Source of the DNA: Xenorhabdus miraniensis
Lineage (GTDB): Bacteria > Pseudomonadota > Gammaproteobacteria > Enterobacterales > Enterobacteriaceae
DNA length: 64,000 nucleotides
Reading direction: 5' to 3'
Assembly (NCBI RefSeq): GCF_002632615.1
Contig: NZ_NITZ01000010.1
Location: forward strand, 106,659-170,658
Each line of letters starts with the position of its first letter. The first letter of the stretch is position 1. A program made the position numbers and the translations under genes. Shown in pieces: positions 44,570 through 53,794 of the stretch. The notes beneath the pieces were generated by a model, which ran no database searches, had not been told where the DNA came from, and saw nothing but the letters and a program-made list of their open reading frames with translations.

Positions 44570-46693
44570 TTTCATTAGCGCCAACGCCTGTTCCGAGGGA
44601 ACATCAGGCCGTTCGATAGGAAATACAGGCAAAGAATTCAACAAACGTGGGCCATAACGTTTGGTCAATAACCGATTGTCATAAATCACCACGTCACCAT
44701 AACACTCATGGCTACGAATTAACCTTCCCACTTGCTGAATCAAATTGAAGGAAGCACTTGGCAGGCTTTGTACTTCAAATGGATAGCGTTTCAATGACTT
44801 CAGCCATTCACTTTCGGTGATAATGACCGGATTGGTCACAGGCGGGAAGGCTATTTTATGAATATGTACCTGAGAAAGATAATCACCTTTTAAATCCAGC
44901 CCTTCTGCAAATGACTGCAACCCAATCAGAACGCTTGCTTGCCCTTCATCAATCCGCTTGCAATGTGTTTCTACCAACCGATAACGGGGTTGATCACCCT
45001 GTACCAATAACATCAACCGCAAATCTGTCACAAAAGTGAGGAAACCTTCCATCGCACGCTGACTGCTAAATAATATCAGCATTCCCCGATGCTTCCCGTC
45101 TATCACCTGCGAACGGAAATAACGCGCCATTTCCTCAAGATGCTGCATCTCATTTTGAATCGTCGGTTCTTGTGTCATTTGGGGAATAATCAAGCGCCCC
45201 TGCCGTACATGCTCAAAAGGCGATGACAGAGTAACAAAACGATCACCATAGTTTTCATGTAAGCCAGTCAGTTCCTGAATACGGGAAAAACTATTCAGCG
45301 AACGCAATGTCGCCGATGTCACCACAACATGGGGAATGTTACGCCACAGTAGCTGAGTTAGCTGTTCGCTGACCCGAATGCCTGCACAGTGAAAATAGAG
45401 ATGTGATTGGTTTTTCTCATAGCGGCGTGTTAACCATTTTGATATCGGCGCGTGGGAAGATTCTTCCTGCGAGGCCAAACGCCACAATTTTGCCATATTC
45501 TCAAAATAGCCCAATGTCCGGCTGGTTTGCAGGATGGCACGATGCAGTCGGACAATATCCTGTTTAGCCGTTTGATCGTTCAGGTCATTTAAAATCGCTT
45601 CTACTAAACCACGTAAACCATCGGTGAGCTTAAATAACTGCTGACAACACAACAGCAAACTATCCGGTAACTTTCCCAGTTCGAATAAATATTCTTCCGC
45701 TTCACCGCGTTCAGGCAATAAAGCCTGTGTTATCATTGCCAACTCCTTAAAATGTTCACGGATTGCTTCACAATGAGCCTGCAATCGTGTGACATTTGCC
45801 AACGCAGGCGGTTTGGTTGGCCGGAATTGAATCAGATACTGCTCCACATGACGGATAAATGAATCTAACTGCCCATTAAGCTGGAATAACGTAATTTCCC
45901 CTTCAACTTCCAGCGAATCCCTTGCAACATCAGGGATATGGTGCCCTTCATCCAATACCAACAGCAGATTTTTTGCTTCCGGTAAAACGGATTCACTTTC
46001 CAGCGCAGCCATAACCAAAGAGTGATTGGCAACAACAACATCCGCATTGTCAATCTCCCGACGGGCAAGAAAGAAGGGACAACGATGATAAAACTGACAA
46101 TTTCGCGCCAGACAATTCATCTTATCCGTACTGACTTTTGCCCACAGCGAGTCCGATAACGCCAGTTTATGATGATCACGCAGGCCGTCCCATACAAAAG
46201 TCGAGTAATCATTACGCAACCGACGACATAACTCACGCTCTTCACTATTGGTGATTTCCGTTTGATCTTCAACCAGAAACATCAGATCAATCTGCTCTCC
46301 CTCTGCGGCACAAATCGCCTCCAGATTACGTGGACAAACATAACGTGCACGGCCAAAAGCGCCTGTGAATTTCAGATCAGGAATAATCTTGCGTAACAAC
46401 GGCAGATCTTTGCTGTAGATTTGATCCTGCAAGGCAACATTGGCCGTACTCACCACCAATGGTTTCTGTTCTGCCCGACTGACGGCAATCCCCGGAATCA
46501 GGTACGATAAAGTTTTCCCTACTCCCGTAGGCGCTTCTATCACCAAATGCCGCCCTTCTTCATCTGCCAGGGTTTTTGCAACTTCTGCGATCATTTGGCG
46601 CTGAGGTGCTCGTGGGATAAAACCATCAATATGGATGGATAATGCCTTATACCATTGGCTAATTTGATTTTTTATTGAACTGGAAAGTGCCAT
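44558..46693 (-). CDS. dinG: ATP-dependent Fe-S DNA helicase DinG
   Basis: 711 residues (E. coli 716). A superfamily 2 XPD-like 5'-3' helicase that unwinds R-loops and forks. Walker A is APTGVGKT, near residue 55, and the Walker B box reads DEGH. Four cysteines of the 4Fe-4S domain are in YVCPRNLEAIC and MNCLARNCQFYHRCPFF. Motif VI is seen as QQVGRLIRSHECYGD. In E. coli dinG is LexA-controlled; no CTG-N10-CAG box was evident just upstream of this start. Confidence 0.95.
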   Translation of the reverse strand: MALSSSIKNQISQWYKALSIHIDGFIPRAPQRQMIAEVAKTLADEEGRHLVIEAPTGVGKTLSYLIPGIAVSRAEQKPLVVSTANVALQDQIYSKDLPLLRKIIPDLKFTGAFGRARYVCPRNLEAICAAEGEQIDLMFLVEDQTEITNSEERELCRRLRNDYSTFVWDGLRDHHKLALSDSLWAKVSTDKMNCLARNCQFYHRCPFFLARREIDNADVVVANHSLVMAALESESVLPEAKNLLLVLDEGHHIPDVARDSLEVEGEITLFQLNGQLDSFIRHVEQYLIQFRPTKPPALANVTRLQAHCEAIREHFKELAMITQALLPERGEAEEYLFELGKLPDSLLLCCQQLFKLTDGLRGLVEAILNDLNDQTAKQDIVRLHRAILQTSRTLGYFENMAKLWRLASQEESSHAPISKWLTRRYEKNQSHLYFHCAGIRVSEQLTQLLWRNIPHVVVTSATLRSLNSFSRIQELTGLHENYGDRFVTLSSPFEHVRQGRLIIPQMTQEPTIQNEMQHLEEMARYFRSQVIDGKHRGMLILFSSQRAMEGFLTFVTDLRLMLLVQGDQPRYRLVETHCKRIDEGQASVLIGLQSFAEGLDLKGDYLSQVHIHKIAFPPVTNPVIITESEWLKSLKRYPFEVQSLPSASFNLIQQVGRLIRSHECYGDVVIYDNRLLTKRYGPRLLNSLPVFPIERPDVPSEQALALMKKDK

Positions 46694-46929
46694 AAGTTTT
46701 ACTGCTTAAAAATTGGAAGGCTATTCTCCCATAGAGTGAGTATCAAATCAGCTTCATATACTCATTACTGGGAAGTTGTTCCCAGCGTTCTGACTGTTTT
46801 ACTGTCAATATGATAAAAATGGTTATTGCTTGTCTGAAGCATAGAAGCCGATATACTTTTGGCTTTCTATCTTTTGGCATTGTTTATGGCTGTTATAACG
46901 CTTTATTAAAAACCTTATTGGATACAGAG

Positions 46930-47085
46930 ATGAAAAAAATCCTGCTCATTATCATCATATTATTTTCTATTGGCTCAATTGGTGGCGTCTTTCTGGCAGG
47001 GTTGAATATGTACACCCGCTCCACAACACCAGCAGAAGAGCCACAACAGACTCAGCAGGGAAACTCCCCAGTAGAGCAACAATAA
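46930..47085 (+). CDS. Small single-pass membrane protein
   Basis: 51 residues from ATG 46930: MKKI, a hydrophobic helix (about 4-27) and a short Pro/Gln/Glu-rich tail. A longer frame opens at 46810, but its extra 40 residues look like untranslated leader. The N-terminus resembles a signal anchor with the tail in the periplasm. The family is not recognised. It lies between dinG and sseA; an independent promoter is implied because dinG runs the other way. Confidence 0.5.
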   Translation: MKKILLIIIILFSIGSIGGVFLAGLNMYTRSTTPAEEPQQTQQGNSPVEQQ

Positions 47086-47185
47086 ATAAATTAGTTTTTA
47101 TCGCAATACCTGATATTACAGTATCCATTTTTGACAATGTATCAGTTTGTAATATCCGGTATGACGACACCAGATGAGGAAGCTC

Positions 47186-48025
47186 ATGAAAAATGAATAT
47201 TTTGTCAGTCCACAATGGCTAAACGAGCATCTCCATGATGAGAATGTCGTTATTGTTGATGCCAGCGCCCCGATGCCTACTCAATCCATCGATTATCATC
47301 AACTCTGGTTAGATAAGCATATTCCCGGCGCTCAGTTCTTTGATCTTGATAAGGTTGCCAATTTACAGACCAATCTGCCTCACATGCTGCCAGAACCAGA
47401 AACTTTCTGTCAGGCGGTTAATAAAATGGGCATCAATGAAAACCATCTGGTGGTTATTTACGATCAGGGAAATATGTTCTCTGCTCCACGCGCATGGTGG
47501 ACATTCAAAATTTTTGGTGCCCGCCATGTCCGCATTCTGGAAGGCGGGTTACAAGGCTGGCGACAAGCGGGTTATCCAACCGAATCAAGGGAAGTCGTTC
47601 GCCCGCCCGATGTGTTTAATGTTCAGTTTACCCCCGAAAAAGTCTGTTCTCAGGCGCAGATCCTGAATATCCTGCACAAGAATGAACCGATACAGTTTAT
47701 TGATGCCAGAGCGGAAGACCGTTTTCAGGCAAAAGTGCCAGAACCTCGCCCCGGTCTGAGAATGGGCCATATTCCTGGTGCTAAAAATGTTCCGTGGACA
47801 GCATTGATTGACAATGGATGTTATAAATCCGTAGAAGAAATTGCAGCAATTTTTCACAAACAAGGCGTTGATTTAAACCAGCCGATTATTACCAGTTGCG
47901 GCTCTGGAATGACAGCCGCCGTTTTAGTATTGGGGCTTGATATGATTGGTCACAAAGAAGTTGGATTATACGACGGTTCTTGGGCTGAATGGGGAGCTGA
48001 TGATTCACTTCCATTAGAAAAATAA
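47186..48025 (+). CDS. sseA: 3-mercaptopyruvate sulfurtransferase
   Basis: 279 residues from ATG 47186, chosen because GAGG lies six bases upstream; an ATG at 47174 in the same frame overlaps that RBS. Two rhodanese domains occur in tandem. The catalytic loop CGSGMTAA, with Cys238, is the mercaptopyruvate type (CGSGxT), not the thiosulfate type. Conserved EPRPGLRMGHIPGAKNVPW precedes it. It transfers sulfur from 3-mercaptopyruvate to thiols or cyanide and contributes to H2S formation. Confidence 0.94.
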   Translation: MKNEYFVSPQWLNEHLHDENVVIVDASAPMPTQSIDYHQLWLDKHIPGAQFFDLDKVANLQTNLPHMLPEPETFCQAVNKMGINENHLVVIYDQGNMFSAPRAWWTFKIFGARHVRILEGGLQGWRQAGYPTESREVVRPPDVFNVQFTPEKVCSQAQILNILHKNEPIQFIDARAEDRFQAKVPEPRPGLRMGHIPGAKNVPWTALIDNGCYKSVEEIAAIFHKQGVDLNQPIITSCGSGMTAAVLVLGLDMIGHKEVGLYDGSWAEWGADDSLPLEK

Positions 48026-48128
48026 CGCTCGGAAAAATAGTTGATAAAAAATAATGATAGTAAAGGGCATTGAAATAACATGCCCTTTCTTGTTATTTAT
48101 CATATAAGTTGTGAGCTTTAAGATAAAG

Positions 48129-48380
48129 TTACTGATTGGAAATTTTATGGTATACAAATAGGACAAGCATCGCGCCGATAACGGCAATAGCGAAGCTGCC
48201 CAAATTAAAACCATCAACTTTTCCCATTCCAAAGAATGTGCTGATATACCCTCCCACAACAGCGCCCACAACTCCCAGAATCACTGTCATAATGATGCCG
48301 CTGCTGTTATTTCCCGGCATAATCCACTTAGCCAGGATCCCGGCAATTAAGCCAAAGATAATCCATGACAGGATACCCAT
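48129..48380 (-). CDS. GlsB/YeaQ/YmgE-family membrane protein
   Basis: 83 residues from ATG 48380, with GGAGG six bases upstream; a TTG two codons earlier is possible. Three hydrophobic helices with many glycines (GLIAGILAKWIMPG, GVVGAVVGGYISTFFG) define the transglycosylase-associated/GlsB family. Members are stress-associated small inner-membrane proteins without known biochemical activity. It is the last clearly core-like gene before the T6SS island. Confidence 0.9.
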   Translation of the reverse strand: MGILSWIIFGLIAGILAKWIMPGNNSSGIIMTVILGVVGAVVGGYISTFFGMGKVDGFNLGSFAIAVIGAMLVLFVYHKISNQ

Positions 48381-48611
48381 ATACAACCTCCGAATCTGAT
48401 TAAATTATTTGTTTAAGAGTCAAGTTATGTTTCTATGCCCTAAGTTAAGACACTAGCCAAAAGAATTGCAAATCAGAAAGGAAAAGAGATTTTTCAACTG
48501 TAATGAAGATGTCTTCATAATCACTTTAACTTATTGAATAAATTACCACAGCCGCTCAGCAATAGAGAGCTGGTGAAGGGTTATTTGATAATAGTGGTAA
48601 TGCCTCCAATC
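48381..48611. other. Intergenic boundary before the T6SS island
   Basis: No gene is seen. This stretch carries the upstream region of the GlsB-like gene and the boundary between core-like sequence and the duplicated island leader that starts at 48612. No tRNA, integrase or attachment-site core is visible here. Confidence 0.55.
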
Positions 48612-48797
48612 GTTAGATTCCTCTATCGTGTGTTTTAAGCTTCTAATGTTTTTGCGATGAATAAATGGGAATAAAGGAACAATATGTTCGCTATTTTCTG
48701 TTTTGACATACACCCGACAGTGTATATATTAAGCGATTATTTTTAATTCATAAGAATTAGTAAAGGTTTTGCGCTTACCTGAAATGAATAAACTAAA
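48612..48797 (+). repeat. Island leader, copy 1 (direct repeat)
   Basis: About 186 bp that reappear at 53436-53679 with scattered substitutions. Copy 1 lacks roughly 57 bp present in copy 2; the missing block is bounded by TAATG in copy 2, consistent with a slip between short repeats. It contains a complete promoter and an upstream palindrome. Homology ends within ACTAAA, exactly where the DUF4123 relic begins. Confidence 0.9.
48677..48730 (+). promoter_or_regulatory. Sigma70-like promoter with upstream palindrome, copy 1
   Basis: The -35 TTGACA (48703-48708) and -10 TATATT (48725-48730) are 16 bases apart. The palindrome GAACA-ATA-TGTTC (48677-48689) lies 13 bases before the -35 box and may bind a regulator. 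All elements recur in copy 2. Confidence 0.7.
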
Positions 48798-49014
48798 GAC
48801 CCAACCTGAACGGTCGCCAGAACAGAAAGAACAACTGCCAGCTTTTATGGTGCAACAAGCCAATTTTGTTTGTCTGGCGGGTTTCACTCAACAGCGTTCC
48901 ATTCTGTATCTAGTAGCGGGAAGAAGTCTGATGCGGGATAACGAAGCACAGGTGCAAGAGGTGCGGGCACTGACTTGTTATGAGTATTGTTTTAAGAACC
49001 AGATTACAAAATAA
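48797..49014 (+). pseudogene. Truncated DUF4123 adaptor gene (3' end only)
   Basis: The sequence from the junction near 48797 corresponds to the last ~85 codons of the intact DUF4123 gene at 57559-58770 (from TQPELSPEQKEQLPAF onward) and is about 90 percent identical by eye. Thirteen codons are missing in frame (LWQRAWQHACTQA in the intact copy); in the intact gene the lost 39 bases are bounded by AAGCAC repeats, pointing to a slip deletion. The remaining ~70 codons stay open and end in TAA. An ATG at 48784 or TTG at 48769 could start translation of a fragment of 75-81 residues from the leader, but the DUF4123 core is gone. Confidence 0.87.
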
Positions 49015-49031
49015 CATAGGAAAAAAGAGAA

Positions 49032-52000
49032 ATGGACATTGTTGATCCTATTTTCACAAAAACTGGTGAAGCTGTTGATACAGCTTCTGCAAAAGCAAAA
49101 CAAGCTTTTGAAAAGATGGTTGATGAGGCGAAGGCACGCATACCTCATGAGTTGGATATGGATACCGTTGTCAGGCCATGTGATCTCAATATCCGGCCTG
49201 TTTATCCTGCCAGATATGCCTATATGAACTTTTTTGATTCAGCAAAGGACTCAAAAGCTGAGTTGCCATCCCCAATATATGATTATATTGACCCAGAAAT
49301 TCTATCCCTGTTTCCGACAGATGGCTATTGCATTCGAATGCCTAGAGCTGGTTGGATATATGTAAAGGAAGAAGAACCGTTAAAAACACGGGGATCTCAA
49401 CATAAAGGGAGGTTATTAATTTTTAAGTATGGTCCTCAAGTTGTAGAGATAAAAGACGGTATAAGAGGATTAATTGTAAAATATACCCAATATGAAAGAA
49501 AAGCAGGTAACGCATCCTGGGAAAAAATACAACCTGCTAATGGTTCAGCGGGATTAGGCTATCCTTTTCTGGCTCTTAATAAAGACGTATCTAAAATTAG
49601 TATTGTTTATAGTGAAGTTTCATTTTCTGAACGAATTTTAGACAAAATAGATAAAGATGAATCTTTTCGCAGAAATGCAATGCAGTTTGTTGATCTGGAT
49701 GATGAAAAATCTTCATATGCTATTGATGCCACAGAGGAGCATATAGAGGCTCTAATAGAAGAATTTAAAGAGGCTGAAAAACAATTTCATCGCTATCATG
49801 AACATTTGCAAGACCTGCAAGATCCAAACGCACCTCCCATCAATCTTGGTGATTTAACTACAGAAGATACTTATGCAATGGATGTCGATCTGGTAATGCG
49901 TCAGATGGACAGTGTGCGATGCCCGTATTACAAAGATAAAGCTAAAATTGTTGTTTTACACGATCCAGTCGGATACCAGCGTGATCTTTTGAATGTACAT
50001 ACTTTGCTTTCTATTTGGCAGAGAAGTTACATGGCTACCAATATGTATCCCCTCACAATAGGCCAATTTATTGAGCAACTGGAATATGCAGTTGTAAATA
50101 ACTTTACGCTGAGTGAACAATTCAAAGACAACATCCATTTAGATAATTGGCGAACTTGGTGGCCTAAGCTTATAGATCCGATTAAAGACGTAAATGAAAC
50201 TCAGGAGGCGATTGTTGCTTTATATAGGGGGTTCTTTGAAGACCCAGGCGTTGCTGATAAATTAGGTGGGCTGACTCATTATTTCAGTAACTTCTTCTCG
50301 GTGAATGAGAAAAAAGATGATCTCAGTGAAGAAGATGCCAAAGAATTTAAGGTATTTTGTACTCTTATTTCGGAGTTGCTTGGGCCACTAAAAAGCTCAG
50401 ATGCAGGAATGTCTACATCACTGCGTGTATTAGCGGGGGATCTTGCCTCAGAATCTAGTAGCACTTGGGATGTTGCTCTCAACGGTGTTGCCAACACGTT
50501 AGCGCATGATGGAGCAAACAAAGATGTAATGGCAAAATATTTTACCAAAGGAGTAGATAAATTATTAAATGCCACGGCTGAAATCATTGCACATTTATTT
50601 GTGGTTGGAGCGGAAAAAGCAAATCAAATATCAACTTATGCCTATGCAGGAAATGTCGAAAAGTTAAACCAATATTTCACTATTAAGTGTTTGTCTTTTT
50701 TAGGCGTTGAAATACAGAATGGAAATCATGTTGTATTAGATGAAAAATCGTGGAATAAGTTGTTAAAAAAACTAGAAGAATATAAAAATCAAGGAATTCC
50801 AGGTAAAATTAAAGGAGGTATGGCTAACATTAATACTGAGCTGAAAAAATGGGGCGGCAGAAAAGTCTTTAACTGGTTTAAAAGAGTTGATAATTATACT
50901 TATGAGTTATACGTAAAAGTACCTACAATTAAATTTAATAAACCAAAGTTCAGCTATATGGTTGCGGAGCATTTTAAGGCACAGACCAGTGTGTTGTTTG
51001 ATTGTAGTTTGAGTGGATTAGATTTGTATATGAAAATGTATACATTTTACTCCCTAGCATCACAATCTAATTTCGACCAAAATGATCCACTGAAAGCGAG
51101 TAGCAGAACTCTTTATATCCGTTTGACATATTTGAATACAGTCATTGGTGGAATGGTTGCAGCAAGAAATGTTTCTGAGCTCTTAGGAAAGGCAGCAGCA
51201 AGGGCGGAATTACTGGCACAGAAAATAAATCGTCCTGTAATAGGAGCTTTGTTGGGAACTGCATCACGTAATCTTATGTTAAATAGCGATTATGTAAAAA
51301 TAATAGCAAAGAGAGCTGTGGTGGCAACGGGAATTTTAAGTGGAGGGCTTTCATATTATGATGCTTATCATGCTTTTTCTTTAGGTAATGAAATGGAAGG
51401 TTATTCACACGCCGCTATTGGTACAGGTACATTTATAATGACTGGTACATTTTTGTTAGCCACTCCGGCAACTGGAGGCGCAATTGGAGCAGGGGGAGCC
51501 GGGTTAGCATCATTGGGAGGGCCTATATTTTGGACGGGCATGGCATTAGCCGGAATAGGTTATATTGGTGTGATTTTATTTAGTAAAGATGAATTTGAAA
51601 GTTTATTGAATAACTGTTTCTGGGGAAGGGGAAGTAAGTATGCTTTTTGGGATACCAGAAGGCCGAATAATATAAATGAACAGTTTTCTAAGGCCAACAG
51701 AATGAATAACGAAACAAGAAAAGCATTTTTAGTTGAACAACAAGAATTTTTAAATCTTTTTATTAGACCAATTTTAAAAAAAGAAAACAATAAAAAAGGA
51801 AAAGTAATTTATACTTTTCTACTACCTAATTTTAGATTGGGAGAATCAGAATTTGTTTATAAAATATCGAAATCTTCTTATGGTGAAGAAGGAAAGAAAC
51901 ACTCTAATTATTATTTCACATTTATAGCTTATGAGAAGGCTAAGGAAAGATTTGAAAGTTTAATGGAAGAAGCTCTATCAAATATATTTCATAAAAACAA

Positions 52001-52205
52001 AAAATTAGGTGATAAAAATCCAATTGATGAAAACGGTACTCTTACTTTTTCATTAAAAATTGAAGAGGAACATGTTAATTATTTAAAACTTTCTTGGTAC
52101 TATATGCCCACTGAGGATACTATTTCTCCTTTACGTTATAAGTGGGGAGAAGAACCAATATGGGAAAATGCAATTTACGGATATAATGATGATAAATTAC
52201 TCTAA
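49032..52205 (+). CDS. VasX-like T6SS effector 1
   Basis: 1057 residues. The N-terminus carries the VasX_N/BTH_I2691-type module: VRPCDLNIRPVYPARYAY (about 43-60), then MPRAGWIYVKEE, matching the family pattern of a C-x(n)-P-x-x-P-x-RYA start and an R-x-G-x-x-Y strand. The middle is mixed helical. A glycine-rich hydrophobic cluster at about 760-850 can form two or three membrane helices (GILSGGLSYYDAY, GTGTFIMTGTFLLA, GPIFWTGMALAGIGYIGVILF), as in pore-forming VasX. About 200 residues follow. The paralogue at 58789 is alignable along its full length. The gene sits behind a DUF4123 remnant and before a membrane immunity gene 59 bases on. It is more AT-rich towards the 3' end. Pore formation is inferred from the family. 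Confidence 0.82.
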   Translation: MDIVDPIFTKTGEAVDTASAKAKQAFEKMVDEAKARIPHELDMDTVVRPCDLNIRPVYPARYAYMNFFDSAKDSKAELPSPIYDYIDPEILSLFPTDGYCIRMPRAGWIYVKEEEPLKTRGSQHKGRLLIFKYGPQVVEIKDGIRGLIVKYTQYERKAGNASWEKIQPANGSAGLGYPFLALNKDVSKISIVYSEVSFSERILDKIDKDESFRRNAMQFVDLDDEKSSYAIDATEEHIEALIEEFKEAEKQFHRYHEHLQDLQDPNAPPINLGDLTTEDTYAMDVDLVMRQMDSVRCPYYKDKAKIVVLHDPVGYQRDLLNVHTLLSIWQRSYMATNMYPLTIGQFIEQLEYAVVNNFTLSEQFKDNIHLDNWRTWWPKLIDPIKDVNETQEAIVALYRGFFEDPGVADKLGGLTHYFSNFFSVNEKKDDLSEEDAKEFKVFCTLISELLGPLKSSDAGMSTSLRVLAGDLASESSSTWDVALNGVANTLAHDGANKDVMAKYFTKGVDKLLNATAEIIAHLFVVGAEKANQISTYAYAGNVEKLNQYFTIKCLSFLGVEIQNGNHVVLDEKSWNKLLKKLEEYKNQGIPGKIKGGMANINTELKKWGGRKVFNWFKRVDNYTYELYVKVPTIKFNKPKFSYMVAEHFKAQTSVLFDCSLSGLDLYMKMYTFYSLASQSNFDQNDPLKASSRTLYIRLTYLNTVIGGMVAARNVSELLGKAAARAELLAQKINRPVIGALLGTASRNLMLNSDYVKIIAKRAVVATGILSGGLSYYDAYHAFSLGNEMEGYSHAAIGTGTFIMTGTFLLATPATGGAIGAGGAGLASLGGPIFWTGMALAGIGYIGVILFSKDEFESLLNNCFWGRGSKYAFWDTRRPNNINEQFSKANRMNNETRKAFLVEQQEFLNLFIRPILKKENNKKGKVIYTFLLPNFRLGESEFVYKISKSSYGEEGKKHSNYYFTFIAYEKAKERFESLMEEALSNIFHKNKKLGDKNPIDENGTLTFSLKIEEEHVNYLKLSWYYMPTEDTISPLRYKWGEEPIWENAIYGYNDDKLL
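49122..49177 (+). repeat. 56-bp block identical in both effector genes, copy 1
   Basis: This stretch, coding for DEAKARIPHELDMDTVVRP, is base-for-base identical to 58873-58928, while flanking sequence is clearly diverged. It marks the conserved delivery end of the effectors. Confidence 0.9.
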
Positions 52206-52264
52206 ATTTTAATTTAGATAAAAAAGTTAATTGTAGAATTATTAATAACAAAAGAGTTTAATAA

Positions 52265-53239
52265 ATGAACAATGAAAAAACTAATAAAATAAGAGTAAGT
52301 CGACTATCAGCAGTGTGTGATCCTCTTTTGAAGGAAGACATTGGAGTATTAGATAAGGAACAATTAGAAAATGAGGGAACTGTTGAATTAATTAATGATG
52401 AAAATTGTGTAATAATTAACGAAACTAACAATTATCGAAATAATATTATTATTCCTGCTCTTATTGGTTTTTTATTAGGATTTTGTTTTTTTATTAATGA
52501 TTATATTAATGATTGGAAAGGCAATGAAAAATTTTACCTTGAGATGGTTACTATTGCTAAGGAAAGATATGGAAATGAATTTTATTTAAATCCTAAACTC
52601 CCTGAGTATTTTAAAAAATATGAATATATTAGCCATTCCAAAAACATATCAATATTGCAATATTTTCATATTCGTTATACGGATAGTGGGTTCTATAAAA
52701 AATCCACAGTGAGGTATGATTTATTACTAGACGGAGGTTTTTTCCTGCTTTTCCTTACTGCGAATTCTTTCTTCTTATATTTGCTATTTTTCTCTCGTAA
52801 ATTAGCTCCATTTGTTATTGACAGAGAAAAGAAAATTTTTTACACATGGGCAAAAGGTAAAATGTATATTGCACGCTATACACAATTAGAGGCTGTGCAT
52901 TATAAAAATGTATTGCTTTTAAGAACTTATGGCTTTGATGAAAACAATAACCTGCTTATTCATACCTTCAGACCTCGTATTCCTAATATCCACAATGAAA
53001 GAATAGGTAAAGCCTATCTCTTGACCTTTATAGCGAAATACTTAATTCAAGGAAAAGAGGCGGTCAGTTCAGTCGATTTTCAACGTCAAAGAACGTTATT
53101 TGCATCGCTATTTATTTTACGTCAAGAACCAAAACCAACTGATTGGGAATCTCAAATCGAAGATATTTTGGTTGAGTTAGATAAAATTATGCCTCCAAAT
53201 ATATCTCAGGTTGAGGAGATATCTAAGGACAATATTTGA
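52265..53239 (+). CDS. Putative membrane immunity protein 1
   Basis: 324 residues. Two hydrophobic segments (about 60-80, IIIPALIGFLLGFCFFINDY, and 154-178) flank a loop of about 75 residues predicted outside the cytoplasm, and a ~145-residue C-terminal cytoplasmic domain opens with FVIDREKKIFYTWAKGKMYIARYT. It is paralogous to 61918-62898 and to the partial gene at 63378. Immunity is inferred from its place right after a VasX-like effector (TsiV2, the VasX immunity protein, is also a membrane protein). The sequence is strongly AT-rich. Confidence 0.72.
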   Translation: MNNEKTNKIRVSRLSAVCDPLLKEDIGVLDKEQLENEGTVELINDENCVIINETNNYRNNIIIPALIGFLLGFCFFINDYINDWKGNEKFYLEMVTIAKERYGNEFYLNPKLPEYFKKYEYISHSKNISILQYFHIRYTDSGFYKKSTVRYDLLLDGGFFLLFLTANSFFLYLLFFSRKLAPFVIDREKKIFYTWAKGKMYIARYTQLEAVHYKNVLLLRTYGFDENNNLLIHTFRPRIPNIHNERIGKAYLLTFIAKYLIQGKEAVSSVDFQRQRTLFASLFILRQEPKPTDWESQIEDILVELDKIMPPNISQVEEISKDNI

Positions 53240-53435
53240 TGAAAAGAAATTAAGTGCTGAAAAAATTAATAAATAGAATACAGAGCGTTTATTAGCGCTC
53301 TGTAAAACCACTTTAACAAATGATGGGAATTTATTTTTATAAATACAGCATGTTAGATGTTTTATGTAGGTTTTTCAGTACCGCTCCCCTGTCCTATCGG
53401 TCGTGGAAATCTGCAAGAAACGGGAGTCTGTCATA

Positions 53436-53679
53436 GTTAGATTCCCCCTATCGTGTATTTTAAGCTTTTAATGGCTAACTCATCAAAATTGCTTATTAAT
53501 TTTAAATAAAAATACTTAGATACTCTAATGTTTTCTCGATGAATAAATGGGAATAAAGGGACAATATGTTCGCTATTTTTTGTTTTGACATACACCCGAC
53601 AGAGTATATATTAAGCAGTTCTTTTTAATTCATAAGAATTGATAAAGATTATGTACTTACCTGAAATTAATAAACTAAA
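53436..53679 (+). repeat. Island leader, copy 2 (direct repeat)
   Basis: Full-length version (244 bp) of the leader at 48612-48797, upstream of tssF. It includes the ~57-bp stretch missing from copy 1. Confidence 0.9.
53559..53612 (+). promoter_or_regulatory. Sigma70-like promoter with upstream palindrome, copy 2
   Basis: TTGACA (53585-53590), 16 bases, TATATT (53607-53612). The upstream GGACA-ATA-TGTTC (53559-53571) is the copy-1 palindrome with one change and keeps the 13-base spacing. It is a strong candidate for driving tssF-vgrG-DUF4123-effector-immunity. Confidence 0.72.
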
Positions 53680-53681
53680 CA

Positions 53682-53742
53682 TATACCCTGTGTATTTCAG
53701 GATGCCAACAACGCTAACGCTGCAACTTGAAGGACGGGTATA
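53682..53742. repeat. Short interspersed palindromic element
   Basis: About 61 bp with imperfect inverted ends: TATACCC...TTTCAGGATG at the left and CAACTTGAAGGACGGGTATA at the right. The termini resemble the short ATACCC...TTCAAGTTGC elements scattered in Photorhabdus and Xenorhabdus genomes (from memory). It lies at the exact end of leader copy 2, where the two leader copies stop matching. Confidence 0.55.
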
Positions 53743-53794
53743 AATGCAAAGTGGTCATTCTCACAACATGCCGCTTTAGGAAAAGGAGTCAGTT

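Noticed and set aside
48677..48689. GAACAATATGTTC considered as a LexA box
   Set aside because: It resembles the Gram-positive LexA consensus, not the enterobacterial CTGT-N8-ACAG type, so an SOS claim is unsupported.
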